DNA of 21,202 nucleotides, taken from CAYPJE01 sp964410945. GTDB taxonomy: Bacteria; Fidelibacterota; Marinisomatia; Marinisomatales; TCS56. Of the stretch, positions 6,331 through 14,700 are shown piece by piece; position 1 is the first letter of the stretch; each line of letters opens with the position of its first letter. Both the position numbers and the translations under genes were made by a program. Location of the stretch: positions 1-21,202 of the forward strand of contig CAYPJE010000048.1 of the NCBI GenBank assembly GCA_964410945.1, given 5' to 3'. Below the pieces are notes generated by a model. It did no database searches. It was given only the letters and a program-made list of their open reading frames with translations, and was not told the origin of the DNA.

Positions 6331-7428
6331 ATGCGTCCGGAAACTAGGCAAAAAATTCTGCGTGGTCTGGCACTGGTTGTCACCATCTATTTATTCCTTT
6401 TAAGTATCAAGCTGCTGGGTCATTCCTTCAAAGCTTTTGGGGTCGATTTCGCCCGCATGTTGATTGAGATGACCTCCAATCCCTTTGCCGGATTGATAAT
6501 CGGAATTGTCGCTACCAGCCTGATTCAATCGTCATCTACGACGACTTCAATTGTTGTGGGACTGGTTGCAGGTGATGCGCTCACTTTCAGCAATGCCATC
6601 CCGATTATCATGGGTGCCAATATCGGAACGACAATTACCAATACATTGGTATCATTCGGGCATATCACCAACCGGGTTGAATTCAAGCGAGCGTTTGCGG
6701 CCAGTATTGTCCACGATTTTTTCAATATCTGTGTGGTGATCGTTTTATTCCCCATTGAATTAAAAACCCGGATCATCGCCAAATCGGCGCTGGCCCTGCA
6801 AGATTGGTTTGAGGGAGTTGGCGGTTTAAAATTATTCAATCCGATTTCATATATTACCAAGCCGGTTATCAAGGTCATCGATCATCTGGTGGCCCCACTC
6901 CCGCTTTCACATTTAGTGCTGACAGTGATTTCTCTGTTCCTGCTGTTTTTCGCTCTCACCCGGCTGGTGAAACTGATGCGCTCCATGATGATGACCAGGA
7001 TCGAAGTGATTGTCAATGATTACCTGTTCAAAAACGATTTCCTGGGGCTATTGCTTGGAGTGGGAATAACCGCTGTAGTCCAGAGCAGCTCAGTTACCAC
7101 CTCATTAATTATTCCTTTGGCCGGGGCGGGAATCATATCAGTGCGGCAGATTTTTCCTTACACTCTTGGAGCCAATATCGGAACTACCGTAACGGCCCTG
7201 CTGGCTGCCATGGCCACCCAGAACAGCATGGCGGTAGCGGTCGCTTTCAGCCACCTGTGTTTCAATATCTACGGAATCGCATTATTCTATCCTTTAAAAA
7301 ATATCCCCATAAAACTGGCCGAGTGGGTCGGAAAAGTAGCGGCAACGTCCAAAAAGAATCTGATCCTGTTCATTACTATCTATATCCTGATTCATTTCAT
7401 CCCGGTAGTGTTCATTCTATTCACATGA
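6331..7428 (+). CDS. Na+/phosphate cotransporter family protein (Na/Pi symporter)
   Basis: A 365-residue inner-membrane protein of the Na/Pi cotransporter family (NptA/SLC34-related), which imports inorganic phosphate with sodium. The two family repeats are clear: SLIQSSSTTTS (Q66-S69) followed by MGANIGTTITN, and VVQSSSVTTS (Q251-S254) followed by LGANIGTTVTA. About eight hydrophobic segments are visible. The protein lacks the long C-terminal PhoU-like domain that many bacterial homologues carry; here that function is a separate gene immediately downstream. The ATG at 6331 is preceded by GGAAG at 6320-6324. The gene heads an operon with a PhoU-like protein and a histidine phosphatase. Confidence 0.92.
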   Translation: MRPETRQKILRGLALVVTIYLFLLSIKLLGHSFKAFGVDFARMLIEMTSNPFAGLIIGIVATSLIQSSSTTTSIVVGLVAGDALTFSNAIPIIMGANIGTTITNTLVSFGHITNRVEFKRAFAASIVHDFFNICVVIVLFPIELKTRIIAKSALALQDWFEGVGGLKLFNPISYITKPVIKVIDHLVAPLPLSHLVLTVISLFLLFFALTRLVKLMRSMMMTRIEVIVNDYLFKNDFLGLLLGVGITAVVQSSSVTTSLIIPLAGAGIISVRQIFPYTLGANIGTTVTALLAAMATQNSMAVAVAFSHLCFNIYGIALFYPLKNIPIKLAEWVGKVAATSKKNLILFITIYILIHFIPVVFILFT

Positions 7429-7488
7429 TCTGAGAGACCGGGATGATAAAACCAAATCACACAAATTGTTTACTTAACGAGGTATAAG

Positions 7489-8172
7489 ATGTCCTTTTTC
7501 ACAGATTTCATCAATCTCTGGCGTTCAGATGACCTGCTTTCCCAAGCCTGGAATGAAAGCAATGAAATGTTGAAGCTTTCACTGGAAATGTTTGAGGAAG
7601 CCTTGAAACTGCTCCACGAAGACACTAACGTAGAAAAAATTAAAGCCCTGAAAAAGCGGGATGTTGAAATCAACCGCTACCAGATGGATGTGCGTCGTAA
7701 AGTGATGACCCACTATTCGGTCGACCCTAACCGCACCGATCTGGCCAGCGGTATGGTGCTGGTGAATATGGTGGTCGATATCGAACGCCTGGGTGATTAC
7801 ACCAAGAATATTCTGGACTTGGCCAGTTATTACCCCAAAATCTTTAAAACCGACGAAATCTCAGAGAAACTGGCGCTGATCGAAAGTGAAATACTTAGCC
7901 GTTTCTATATGACAGTCAAAGCAATCGAGTTGCAGGAAACTGAGATGGCCAATAAGATGCACGCCACCTATAAAAACCTGGTGAATAATGCCTCTGACAA
8001 ACTGGTAAACAGCATCCTGACCGGAGAAACCAAATTCGGAGATGAAACATTGACGGCTACGGTAGCCCTGTATGCCCGGTACCTGAAACGGGTTGGCGCC
8101 CATCTGAAAAATATCACCTCGATTCTGGTCAATCCTTTCGACCTGATCGGCTATAAGATTGACGAAAAATAA
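7489..8172 (+). CDS. PhoU-like domain protein
   Basis: A 227-residue all-helical cytoplasmic protein. It contains a PhoU-type three-helix repeat: KALKKRDVEINRYQMDVRRKV, then MVVDIERLGDYTKNILDLA (residues about 96-115), which matches the family's metal-binding E-x-x-x-R/ER-x-x-D pattern. A weaker second copy, YLKRVGAHLKNITSILV, is near the C-terminus. PhoU proteins restrain phosphate uptake and signalling. Because the upstream transporter lacks its own PhoU domain, this protein is probably its dedicated regulator, a two-gene split of a common fused arrangement. GAGG precedes the ATG. The last 14 bases overlap the next gene. Confidence 0.88.
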   Translation: MSFFTDFINLWRSDDLLSQAWNESNEMLKLSLEMFEEALKLLHEDTNVEKIKALKKRDVEINRYQMDVRRKVMTHYSVDPNRTDLASGMVLVNMVVDIERLGDYTKNILDLASYYPKIFKTDEISEKLALIESEILSRFYMTVKAIELQETEMANKMHATYKNLVNNASDKLVNSILTGETKFGDETLTATVALYARYLKRVGAHLKNITSILVNPFDLIGYKIDEK

Positions 8173-8644
8173 TCCGGGTCGGCTTGTTCTGATCAGGCAT
8201 GGAGAAGCGGCTCACCGAAGTCCTGATGGCCGGGATTTTGCAAGACCGCTTACCAGCCGTGGGCAACATACTATCAAACTGTTAGGCCATGCCCTGGCTG
8301 AGGACAATCTGGTACCCGACCTCATATTTACCAGTCCCGCCCGCCGTACCACCGAAACAGCCGCAATAATCGGCAATACAGTAGGATTCAGAGGAATCAT
8401 TCAGCCCAAACCTGAACTTTATAACTGTCACAAAAAAATTGTTTATAAGTTAATCCGGAAGTTTTGTGCCGAGGATATGACTATTTTTATTTCAGGTCAT
8501 AATCCCAGCATATCCACCGTCCCTGGTGAATTGATACCGGAATATTTTGAATCCTTACGACAGGGCGGAGCCGTTGCTCTGGCTTTCACCACTACCGAAC
8601 CGGTATTGCAGGCTCAGCTGGTCAAGCATTACTCCCCAAACTAA
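8159..8644 (+). CDS. SixA-like phosphohistidine phosphatase (histidine phosphatase superfamily)
   Basis: A 161-residue protein of the short SixA-like branch of the histidine phosphatase superfamily. The catalytic RHGEA motif has its nucleophilic histidine at residue 14, the second histidine is in SGHNPSIS (H114), and the conserved LTSRG, TSPARRTTETA and GGAVAL segments are present. SixA dephosphorylates phosphohistidine on signalling or phosphotransfer proteins in E. coli; the substrate here is unknown. The start is a TTG inside the end of the PhoU-like gene, so translation is probably coupled. No ATG or GTG is available before the RHGE motif. Membership in a phosphate-uptake operon suggests a link between phosphate import and histidine phosphorylation, which is inference. 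Confidence 0.85.
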   Translation: MTKNNPGRLVLIRHGEAAHRSPDGRDFARPLTSRGQHTIKLLGHALAEDNLVPDLIFTSPARRTTETAAIIGNTVGFRGIIQPKPELYNCHKKIVYKLIRKFCAEDMTIFISGHNPSISTVPGELIPEYFESLRQGGAVALAFTTTEPVLQAQLVKHYSPN

Positions 8645-8670
8645 AAGTGGCCGGAAATACCGGCCACTTT
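8644..8670. terminator. Bidirectional terminator hairpin
   Basis: AAAGTGGCCGG (8644-8654) and CCGGCCACTTT (8660-8670) form a perfect 11-bp stem with an AAATA loop. The stem starts on the last base of the SixA-like stop codon and is the only structure between that gene and the convergent bacterioferritin gene. AT-rich ends on both sides suit termination in either direction. Confidence 0.8.
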
Positions 8671-8691
8671 AACTACTTTAAAATGTCTGAC

Positions 8692-9186
8692 CTAAGCTCC
8701 GCCGGGACCACCCATTACCTTACTGCGTTCGATTGACTGCAGGGCCAGATAACGGTCTCCGAATTTGGCCAGGTTTTCCAATTCGGTATCGAACTGATCG
8801 AAATGGCGTTCTTCATCATCAACCAGTTGTTCAAAAACCTTTTTGGAATTGGCATCGGCATTAGCGGCACATTCATTGGCAGCTTCATTATAAAATTTGA
8901 CAGCACCCATCTCCGCATCGGCTGACAGTTTCAGCATTTCCTTCACATCATGGATTTTCTGAACATCTTCCGCCGGTACCATTTCCACTTCGCCTTTCAG
9001 GAACAAAATGCGCTCGGCCAGCAGTTCCACATGCATCATCTCATCGATGGCTGCTTTCTTGAAAAGCCCGGCCAGCAGATCATAACCCTGATCGTCACAA
9101 TGAAAATGAAAATACATATACTGATGGACAGCCGCCAGTTCATCGGCCACGCCCTGATTCAATAATTTTATACTTTTTTCATACAT
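8692..9186 (-). CDS. bfr: Bacterioferritin
   Basis: A 164-residue four-helix ferritin-like protein of the bacterioferritin type, which stores iron and removes it from reactive oxygen chemistry in a 24-subunit cage. The di-iron ligands are all present by position: E16, E49 with H52 (in DEMMH), E92, and E125 with H128 (in DDEERH). M50, in the motif that supplies the haem ligand in E. coli bacterioferritin, is kept, so haem binding at the dimer interface is possible. A short Gly-rich tail (GGPGGA) follows the fifth helix. GAGGAG eight bases before the ATG is a strong ribosome site. The gene is a single cistron with a terminator on one side and a palindrome at its promoter on the other. Confidence 0.9.
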   Translation of the reverse strand: MYEKSIKLLNQGVADELAAVHQYMYFHFHCDDQGYDLLAGLFKKAAIDEMMHVELLAERILFLKGEVEMVPAEDVQKIHDVKEMLKLSADAEMGAVKFYNEAANECAANADANSKKVFEQLVDDEERHFDQFDTELENLAKFGDRYLALQSIERSKVMGGPGGA

Positions 9187-9222
9187 TACAATTTCTCCTC
9201 GCTGATATTCATGTTTTAATTG

Positions 9223-9244
9223 TTCAACAATAATTATTGCTGAA
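9223..9244 (-). promoter_or_regulatory. Operator-like 22-bp palindrome upstream of bfr
   Basis: The two 11-base halves, TTCAACAATAA and TTATTGCTGAA, are inverse complements at 10 of 11 positions, with a perfect CAATAATTATTG core (9228-9239). The site is about 37-58 bases upstream of the bfr start codon, in the promoter zone. An iron- or oxidative-stress-responsive repressor would be expected for a bacterioferritin gene, but the sequence is not a clear Fur box. Confidence 0.4.
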
Positions 9245-9295
9245 ATTACTCATATCGCTGACTACTGCCAACAGGTGTTGAACGCATCAGATTGC

Positions 9296-10648
9296 TTAGA
9301 ATGAGTAGGTCAGCTTCAGGTAGCCGTTATCATTTGCAGCAAATTGACCGATAAAACTGCCGGCTTCACCCCAGAGGATATCAACTCCCAGGTCAAGCTG
9401 AACGGCATCGGCCACTTCATAGCCAAAAATCAACCGGCTTAGTCCCGACTCGTAATTACTATCATACAGGGTCAGCCACTGGGCGCTGGCGGTCTCATTC
9501 CAGAAGGTACCGGACATCATCAGGGATAACATTTCCGCCACTTCATCGCTGCTCATTATCGCAGATTGATAATCCAACACCTGTTTGCGGATATACTGGG
9601 TCGAGATGCTGCTGCCCCAGGGACCGGAAATATCCAGGCCAGCCACACCCTGCAGATAATCTGAGACGACTACATTTTCAACTTCAGGTTGTCCCCCTGC
9701 CATAATGGTCTGAATCATATCCTGGGATAAATCAGGTCGGCTGATGAAATGATAATCATTAAAATAACCAACCTCCCCACGGACTACCAGTCCTCCAACC
9801 GGCCGGGCAAAATTAATACCATACATATTGACCGGTTTAAAAACCGGGGTCATATACAGATGACCGGATTGAGGGATTGCTAACGAAGAAAGTGGGTCAG
9901 GCGTGAATGCAATACTGTCAATCCTGCTCACATAACTATCCTGATAACTGTGGAGAAACAGAAAACTCAAATCGGTACCCAGGGCAAACCCGGACAATTT
10001 CAGACCGAATTCGCTGTTGGCTAAGGTCGCATCCGGCAATTCCTGTCCCTGCCAGGTAAACGCCACCGGCAGGTTGTAACTGGAAGTATCATTCAGCATA
10101 AGGGGGGCAATCATACCGGAGGGACGAAAAAATTCCCAGGGGCTGCCAGGTTCGGCGTATTCATTCGGCTCGAATTTTGGGATGAACAGCGCCTCGAGTC
10201 CCCAGCCGGCCACATAAGCATTGGCTTTGACCATTCCGGTTCCCTGGCGGATATCCTTGAAATCCTGCATCAGGAAATAGCGGAGATCGAGATTATTGAC
10301 AATATCATTGATGAAAACACCGTCAGCCTTACCCCATACAACCTGCTGCTTGCCGACCCGCAGATCGAATTTGTCAAAATACAGATCGACATACAATTCG
10401 CGGATACCTACCTCCTGGATTGGTAGGTCCAGCTGCCGTTCATCAGTAAAATCCACACTGGCGAAGCCCCGCGCCCAGTCACCGGACAGGGTCGAATTAA
10501 GCTGGAAGCGGTTGCGCAGCAGGAAAAGGTCATGATCATCATTCAAATTGTAAGCCGTCCAGTTCTGGACAAAACCGTTAAAACGGGGCTGGGCTGTTAC
10601 CAGTGTAACCAGGCAGAGATAGCCCAGCAATGCAATTTTACGTTTCAT
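9296..10648 (-). CDS. Outer-membrane beta-barrel protein, DUF1302-like
   Basis: About 450 residues with a cleavable signal peptide (MKRKIALLGYLCLVTLVTAQ). The mature part shows alternating beta-strand patterns throughout and ends in LKLTYSF, a C-terminal phenylalanine typical of barrels inserted by the BAM machinery. The segment LRVGKQQVVWGKADGVFIND followed by NNLDLRYFL and a FIPKFEPNEYAEPGSPW stretch resembles DUF1302/alginate-export-like barrels, which often sit beside MMPL transporters and LolA-like proteins. A TTG at 10654 overlaps the upstream stop codon, but the ATG at 10648, two bases after that stop, gives the better signal peptide and is preferred. It is the last gene of the TetR-MMPL operon and probably forms its outer-membrane exit or acceptor. 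Confidence 0.82.
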   Translation of the reverse strand: MKRKIALLGYLCLVTLVTAQPRFNGFVQNWTAYNLNDDHDLFLLRNRFQLNSTLSGDWARGFASVDFTDERQLDLPIQEVGIRELYVDLYFDKFDLRVGKQQVVWGKADGVFINDIVNNLDLRYFLMQDFKDIRQGTGMVKANAYVAGWGLEALFIPKFEPNEYAEPGSPWEFFRPSGMIAPLMLNDTSSYNLPVAFTWQGQELPDATLANSEFGLKLSGFALGTDLSFLFLHSYQDSYVSRIDSIAFTPDPLSSLAIPQSGHLYMTPVFKPVNMYGINFARPVGGLVVRGEVGYFNDYHFISRPDLSQDMIQTIMAGGQPEVENVVVSDYLQGVAGLDISGPWGSSISTQYIRKQVLDYQSAIMSSDEVAEMLSLMMSGTFWNETASAQWLTLYDSNYESGLSRLIFGYEVADAVQLDLGVDILWGEAGSFIGQFAANDNGYLKLTYSF

Positions 10649-10650
10649 CG

Positions 10651-11430
10651 TCAATCAACCCGCATTAAGAATCGTTCGGTAAAATAATTATCCTGCAAAC
10701 CGGTGTCGTACTGGATATTGCTGATCAGCATAATCGTTTTATGCTGGTTCTGGACATTTTCCATCCGCATTTTTTGAACCGACCAGTATGGGCCATCCTT
10801 CTGCACTTCATCAATGGTCATGACCTTCAAAAGAGCGTTTTTCTTATCATAATATTCGACTTTAAGGACAATCCATTTCCCCTTGCTGACCCAGACAATC
10901 CGACGGCCATAACTGGTGTTATTGTCAATTGGTACCGCTTCTATCACATAGCAGTCTTCATCATTATACAGCTCACTCCTGACCAGATTAAAATGATCGT
11001 CATCCAGGTCGCGGCCGCCCATATCCTCATAGGAGAAATCACTGCCCATGAAATTCTCACCTTTCTCCCGGGCCGCGATGCGCTTGACCTTACCCAGGGC
11101 CGGTAAAAACAACCATTGGTCATCGTCCTTATCGGCATCATATTCCCACATCAGAAAACCGGTTCCCTTGACATCGGCCGGTTCGTTGAACCTGATCAGC
11201 GATTTACTGTCAAAGGTCCCCGAATTATAATTCCTTTGGTAGCGAACAATCTCGCGCACCCGCTCTTTGACCTTCCCCCGCTTCACTGAAACCAGGGTCA
11301 TATTGGTAGTGGCAATCATTGTTTTCGGCTCGGGCTGATTATCAACCTTCATCATAATTTCGCGGGCTGTCATCTGTCCCATTACCTGCGTTCCAATCAA
11401 CAGGCCGGTAATTATTAGTCGGTTCAACAT
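10651..11430 (-). CDS. LolA-like periplasmic (outer-membrane lipoprotein-sorting-like) protein
   Basis: A 259-residue protein with a signal peptide (MLNRLIITGLLIGTQVMGQ), predicted to be periplasmic. The body matches the LolA-like family usually labelled outer membrane lipoprotein-sorting protein: an N-terminal TAREIMMKVD helix, beta-strands with RYQRNY and SLIRFNEPADVKGTGFL, the segment DDQWLFLPALGKVKRI, and the signature FMGSDFSYEDMGGRDL (residues about 127-142). The LolA fold is a half-barrel that shields acyl chains. Family members beside MMPL transporters are thought to carry lipids, not true lipoproteins, across the periplasm. GGAG precedes the ATG. Its stop codon is two bases from the start of the barrel gene. 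Confidence 0.85.
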   Translation of the reverse strand: MLNRLIITGLLIGTQVMGQMTAREIMMKVDNQPEPKTMIATTNMTLVSVKRGKVKERVREIVRYQRNYNSGTFDSKSLIRFNEPADVKGTGFLMWEYDADKDDDQWLFLPALGKVKRIAAREKGENFMGSDFSYEDMGGRDLDDDHFNLVRSELYNDEDCYVIEAVPIDNNTSYGRRIVWVSKGKWIVLKVEYYDKKNALLKVMTIDEVQKDGPYWSVQKMRMENVQNQHKTIMLISNIQYDTGLQDNYFTERFLMRVD

Positions 11431-11482
11431 AGTTATTTCTCCATTTTAACAGCTTTATTTCTGTACTGTATTAATCATTAAC

Positions 11483-11800
11483 CTATTGGCGATGACCATA
11501 CGCAATCATCATCCCTGGAGGTGTTAATATGAGGGCCAATCCAAAAGCCTTCATAAAACTTTTATTATATTTCAGCTCGGCCAATCCCGAAGACTGGAGA
11601 CAGATAATGGCATAGATGGCGATGACGATACTGAGGTTTTCCCACAGGAACCGTCCAACAGATCCCCACCATGATGATGAATATCCACCAGAATCGATAT
11701 ACCAGTTCCAAACCCAGGCACAGCCCGAATATATCCAGTAAATTAAGATCATAAGACTGAAAAGGAATAATACCCTGCTGACTGCTTGATCCGTTTTCAT
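11483..11800 (-). CDS. Small membrane protein with about three helices, unknown function
   Basis: A 105-residue hydrophobic protein I do not recognise. Helices are predicted at about residues 8-26, 46-68 and 83-100. A tryptophan- and serine-rich periplasmic-type loop (WNWYIDSGGYSSSWWG) joins the first two. It begins three bases after the MMPL stop codon, with AGGAG correctly spaced, so it is surely translated as part of the operon. Tight coupling suggests a small accessory subunit of the MMPL transporter, but that is inference from position only. Confidence 0.7.
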   Translation of the reverse strand: MKTDQAVSRVLFLFSLMILIYWIYSGCAWVWNWYIDSGGYSSSWWGSVGRFLWENLSIVIAIYAIICLQSSGLAELKYNKSFMKAFGLALILTPPGMMIAYGHRQ

Positions 11801-11803
11801 TAT

Positions 11804-14083
11804 TTACTCCTGGTTGTAAAGAAATTTTGGTTTAAGCCAGCTGACCAGCGCAGGCAGAATAGCCAACGCTCCGAATAGACACATCGAGATTGACATTACA
11901 ATCAGGAAGCCAAAGAAGTAGACCGGCAGAAATTCCGATAATGTCAATACTGTAAATCCGATGATCACCGAGAAAGCATTGAAGATAATCCCTTTCCCGG
12001 ATATGCGCAGGGTGCTGAAAATGGCCTCTTCCATTTCCTCTCCCTCCCTGATATGATCACGGAGATGCCAGAGAAAATGCAGGGTGTAATCCACCCCGAC
12101 GCCAATCATGATACTGGACAGCATGGCAGTGGCAATATTCAATTCTATGCCAAGATATCCCATCGATCCGAATACCAGAATTATGGCTGACGATAGCGGA
12201 ATGATCGATAGAAGTCCGCCGATCAGCGATCGGAAGACAATACTCATCATGATAAATACAATTACCAGCGAGACTGACAGGCTGGTCACCTGGCCCTGAA
12301 CGATCATCTGTGCCAATCCACTGATCAGGGCTGACGGACCCGATATCTGCATTGGCAGGCTGTCACCAAAATTGACCCGGATGTACTCTTCCGTATCATG
12401 GGTAACTTCGGTTATTTCACCGGTTTTGATATGTTTCAGACGGGCCACCAGCAGGGCATGCTCCGGTTCATCGATGTCATCAATATACTTTTCAATATCC
12501 TCCTCATCGCCGGTCATGCTATACAAGAAAAGATACTGGGCTATCAGATTACGGTTATCGGGAATTATATTGAATTCCGGGTTACCCTCGTTGAAGGCTT
12601 CATGCATCTGCTTGACCTGATCGGCAATCGAGAATGTATGTGATATGAGCGGATTCTTCTCTAAATGCTGCGATAACTGATCGATATTGCGCAGGGTTTC
12701 CGGGTCTTTAATATCGCCTTCCACCAGAACAATCAACTGGGATGAACCGCCGAACATTTTTGCAATGGCGTCACTGTTGACCCTGATCTCGGATCCTTCA
12801 TGGTAATATTTATCCGGATTGGTATCAACAACAACCCGCTGAATTCCGATGCCGATGAACAGCAGTAATACAATCATAATCAGTATGAAGGGCTGACGGA
12901 AGCGAATGAAAAATTTACCCCAACTGGTTAGAAAACTATTCATCCTGGTCATACTTTTCTGCTGTTCCAGGATACGGGGCATGCGGGCCACCACCAGGGC
13001 TGACGGTATCAGTATTACGCTGAAAATAAAGGCCATAGTTATACCATAGGACAGAAATAATCCGAATTCTTTTATCTTAGGTAGAACATGTCCCAACAGA
13101 CTGAGAAAACCGATCACGGTAGTAACCCCGGCCAGGAATATCGGTATGCCCAACCGGCGCAGTGTTTTTTTGATGATCTGGATCTTTGTCTTTACACCAT
13201 TTGAGCGGATATACTCATAATAATGGGCGATAATGTGGATACCGTAATCATTGGCAATGGCGATCAGCATCACCGGGACCAGGACCCCGATAAACGGTAA
13301 TTCATAATTCATCAGGGCCATCATGCCGAAGGTCCAGATTATTGAGATAATAACGACTGCCAGTGGCATGAAAACACCCAACCAGCTGCGGAAACTGATC
13401 GCCAGTAAAACAATCATCAGAGCCACACCGAAGGGCATGAATGTTTTCATATCGCCGCCCATAGATACCACCATTGAGGACCGGGTGATCGGCAACCCGG
13501 AAACATAGATGCGGTCAGTATTGTCCCTGAAAAAGTCAACTACCTGCAACACATCTTCTTTTAATTTGTGCTCATCATAGTGAAAACCGCTTTCAATCTG
13601 GCAGATGAAGGCCATCGACCGGAAATCCTTTGAAATCAGATTTCCATACATCAATTCATTGTCTTTAATAATGTTTTTCAGTTCCTGGTTTTCCTCATCG
13701 TTAACCGGATAGAATTCCATCAAATCAGCGACTTCGAAGCCCATTGAGGAACTGATAATATTGGGAGCGTTGTACAGGGAGGTCACCGAACTGATCTGGT
13801 CGATATTCTCCAGAGAGTCATGCAGGGCCTCAAATTTCACCAGCGTATGTTCCCATAACAAACTATCAGACTCTACCCCTACCATTATTATATCTGTGCC
13901 GCCAAATAAATCATCGATTTTATCCAGAGTCACCATCAATGGATCATCCTTGGCAATCATCCCCCTGAGACTGGGATCGAGTTTCAAATCCGGAATATTC
14001 CAGAGGAACAACAAGGTGAAAAACATGGTACTGGCGATGACAGTGCGGGGATAATTCAGGATCAGCTTAAATAGCTTTGACAT
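11804..14083 (-). CDS. MMPL-family RND transporter
   Basis: A 759-residue inner-membrane protein with the two-fold RND plan: helix 1, a large periplasmic domain (about 40-210), helices 2-6, a second periplasmic domain (about 430-580) and helices 8-12. Each half carries the MMPL-type proton-relay motif in its central helix: AIANDYGIH (D279) and GVGVDYTLH (D665). The length and layout match the HpnN/MMPL branch that moves lipids or other hydrophobic molecules, not the multidrug AcrB branch of over 1000 residues. No membrane-fusion protein gene is present; a LolA-like protein is encoded instead. GAGGG precedes the ATG, and the first 17 bases overlap the TetR gene. Confidence 0.92.
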   Translation of the reverse strand: MSKLFKLILNYPRTVIASTMFFTLLFLWNIPDLKLDPSLRGMIAKDDPLMVTLDKIDDLFGGTDIIMVGVESDSLLWEHTLVKFEALHDSLENIDQISSVTSLYNAPNIISSSMGFEVADLMEFYPVNDEENQELKNIIKDNELMYGNLISKDFRSMAFICQIESGFHYDEHKLKEDVLQVVDFFRDNTDRIYVSGLPITRSSMVVSMGGDMKTFMPFGVALMIVLLAISFRSWLGVFMPLAVVIISIIWTFGMMALMNYELPFIGVLVPVMLIAIANDYGIHIIAHYYEYIRSNGVKTKIQIIKKTLRRLGIPIFLAGVTTVIGFLSLLGHVLPKIKEFGLFLSYGITMAFIFSVILIPSALVVARMPRILEQQKSMTRMNSFLTSWGKFFIRFRQPFILIMIVLLLFIGIGIQRVVVDTNPDKYYHEGSEIRVNSDAIAKMFGGSSQLIVLVEGDIKDPETLRNIDQLSQHLEKNPLISHTFSIADQVKQMHEAFNEGNPEFNIIPDNRNLIAQYLFLYSMTGDEEDIEKYIDDIDEPEHALLVARLKHIKTGEITEVTHDTEEYIRVNFGDSLPMQISGPSALISGLAQMIVQGQVTSLSVSLVIVFIMMSIVFRSLIGGLLSIIPLSSAIILVFGSMGYLGIELNIATAMLSSIMIGVGVDYTLHFLWHLRDHIREGEEMEEAIFSTLRISGKGIIFNAFSVIIGFTVLTLSEFLPVYFFGFLIVMSISMCLFGALAILPALVSWLKPKFLYNQE

Positions 14084-14669
14084 ATTTCAAGCCCTCTTCG
14101 GTAAGTGTACCTTCGGTTATTATGCGAAAAAAGAATTTTACTATCTCAGATTTATCAAGATTGATATTCACCAGGAATTCCGGCTGGAAGGTTCCGTTGA
14201 TCATCTGCATCAGCAGAATGGTGAACAGATCTATATCGATTGTTGGCTTAATGAAGCCCTGTTTTTGCGCGTCAATTAAAATTGCATGAAAATACTTCCG
14301 ACGGCCCGATCTGAAATCTTCCAGCATTTTCCACATTCTGGGATAACGCATTTTCAATTCATATATCCGGTTGGTTTGGATCTGGCTTAAAAACGATGAT
14401 ACAAATTCTATCACCGCCGTAAAGCACAGAATGGGATTTGGTTCGTCAGCGATGATTGCATTCATTTGTTCATCGAAACCAGCCATCGTGTAATTGATAC
14501 ACTTTTCAATCAAATCATCTTTGGAGGATACATATTTATAAATCGTTTTCTTACTGACCCCCATTTGATGAGCCAGGTTTTCAATCGTGAAGGCGCGAAC
14601 CCCTTCCTGTACGATGATCTGCCAGGTTGACTGGTAAAGATGATTTTCAAATTCTATATTTTGGCTCAT
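14067..14669 (-). CDS. TetR/AcrR-family transcriptional regulator
   Basis: About 200 residues. The N-terminal helix-turn-helix is evident: TWQIIVQEGVRAFTIENLAHQM, then GVSKKTIYKYVSSKDDLIEKC (residues about 15-55). The remainder is the helical ligand-binding part typical of TetR proteins. I start it at the ATG at 14669. An upstream ATG at 14717 is in frame, but it would lie between the predicted -35 and -10 boxes, and its extra codons would be made largely of the operator palindrome. The gene is the first of the operon and overlaps the MMPL gene by 17 bases, so it likely represses its own operon until a hydrophobic ligand binds. Confidence 0.88.
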   Translation of the reverse strand: MSQNIEFENHLYQSTWQIIVQEGVRAFTIENLAHQMGVSKKTIYKYVSSKDDLIEKCINYTMAGFDEQMNAIIADEPNPILCFTAVIEFVSSFLSQIQTNRIYELKMRYPRMWKMLEDFRSGRRKYFHAILIDAQKQGFIKPTIDIDLFTILLMQMINGTFQPEFLVNINLDKSEIVKFFFRIITEGTLTEEGLKYVKAI

Positions 14670-14700
14670 TGGAAACGTTTTACGTTTATTTCGTTTCCAA
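14669..14700. promoter_or_regulatory. TetR-type operator palindrome
   Basis: TTGGAAACG (14669-14677) and CGTTTCCAA (14692-14700) are perfect 9-bp inverse complements separated by 14 AT-rich bases, a 32-bp site. It runs from the -10 box to the start codon of the TetR gene, so a bound dimer would block transcription initiation. The palindrome is seen directly; binding by the adjacent TetR protein is inferred from position. Confidence 0.6.

Noticed and set aside
9223..9244. Fur box upstream of bfr
   Set aside because: The palindrome is even-centred, with a CAATAATTATTG core that departs from GATAAT-type Fur repeats; kept only as an unassigned operator.
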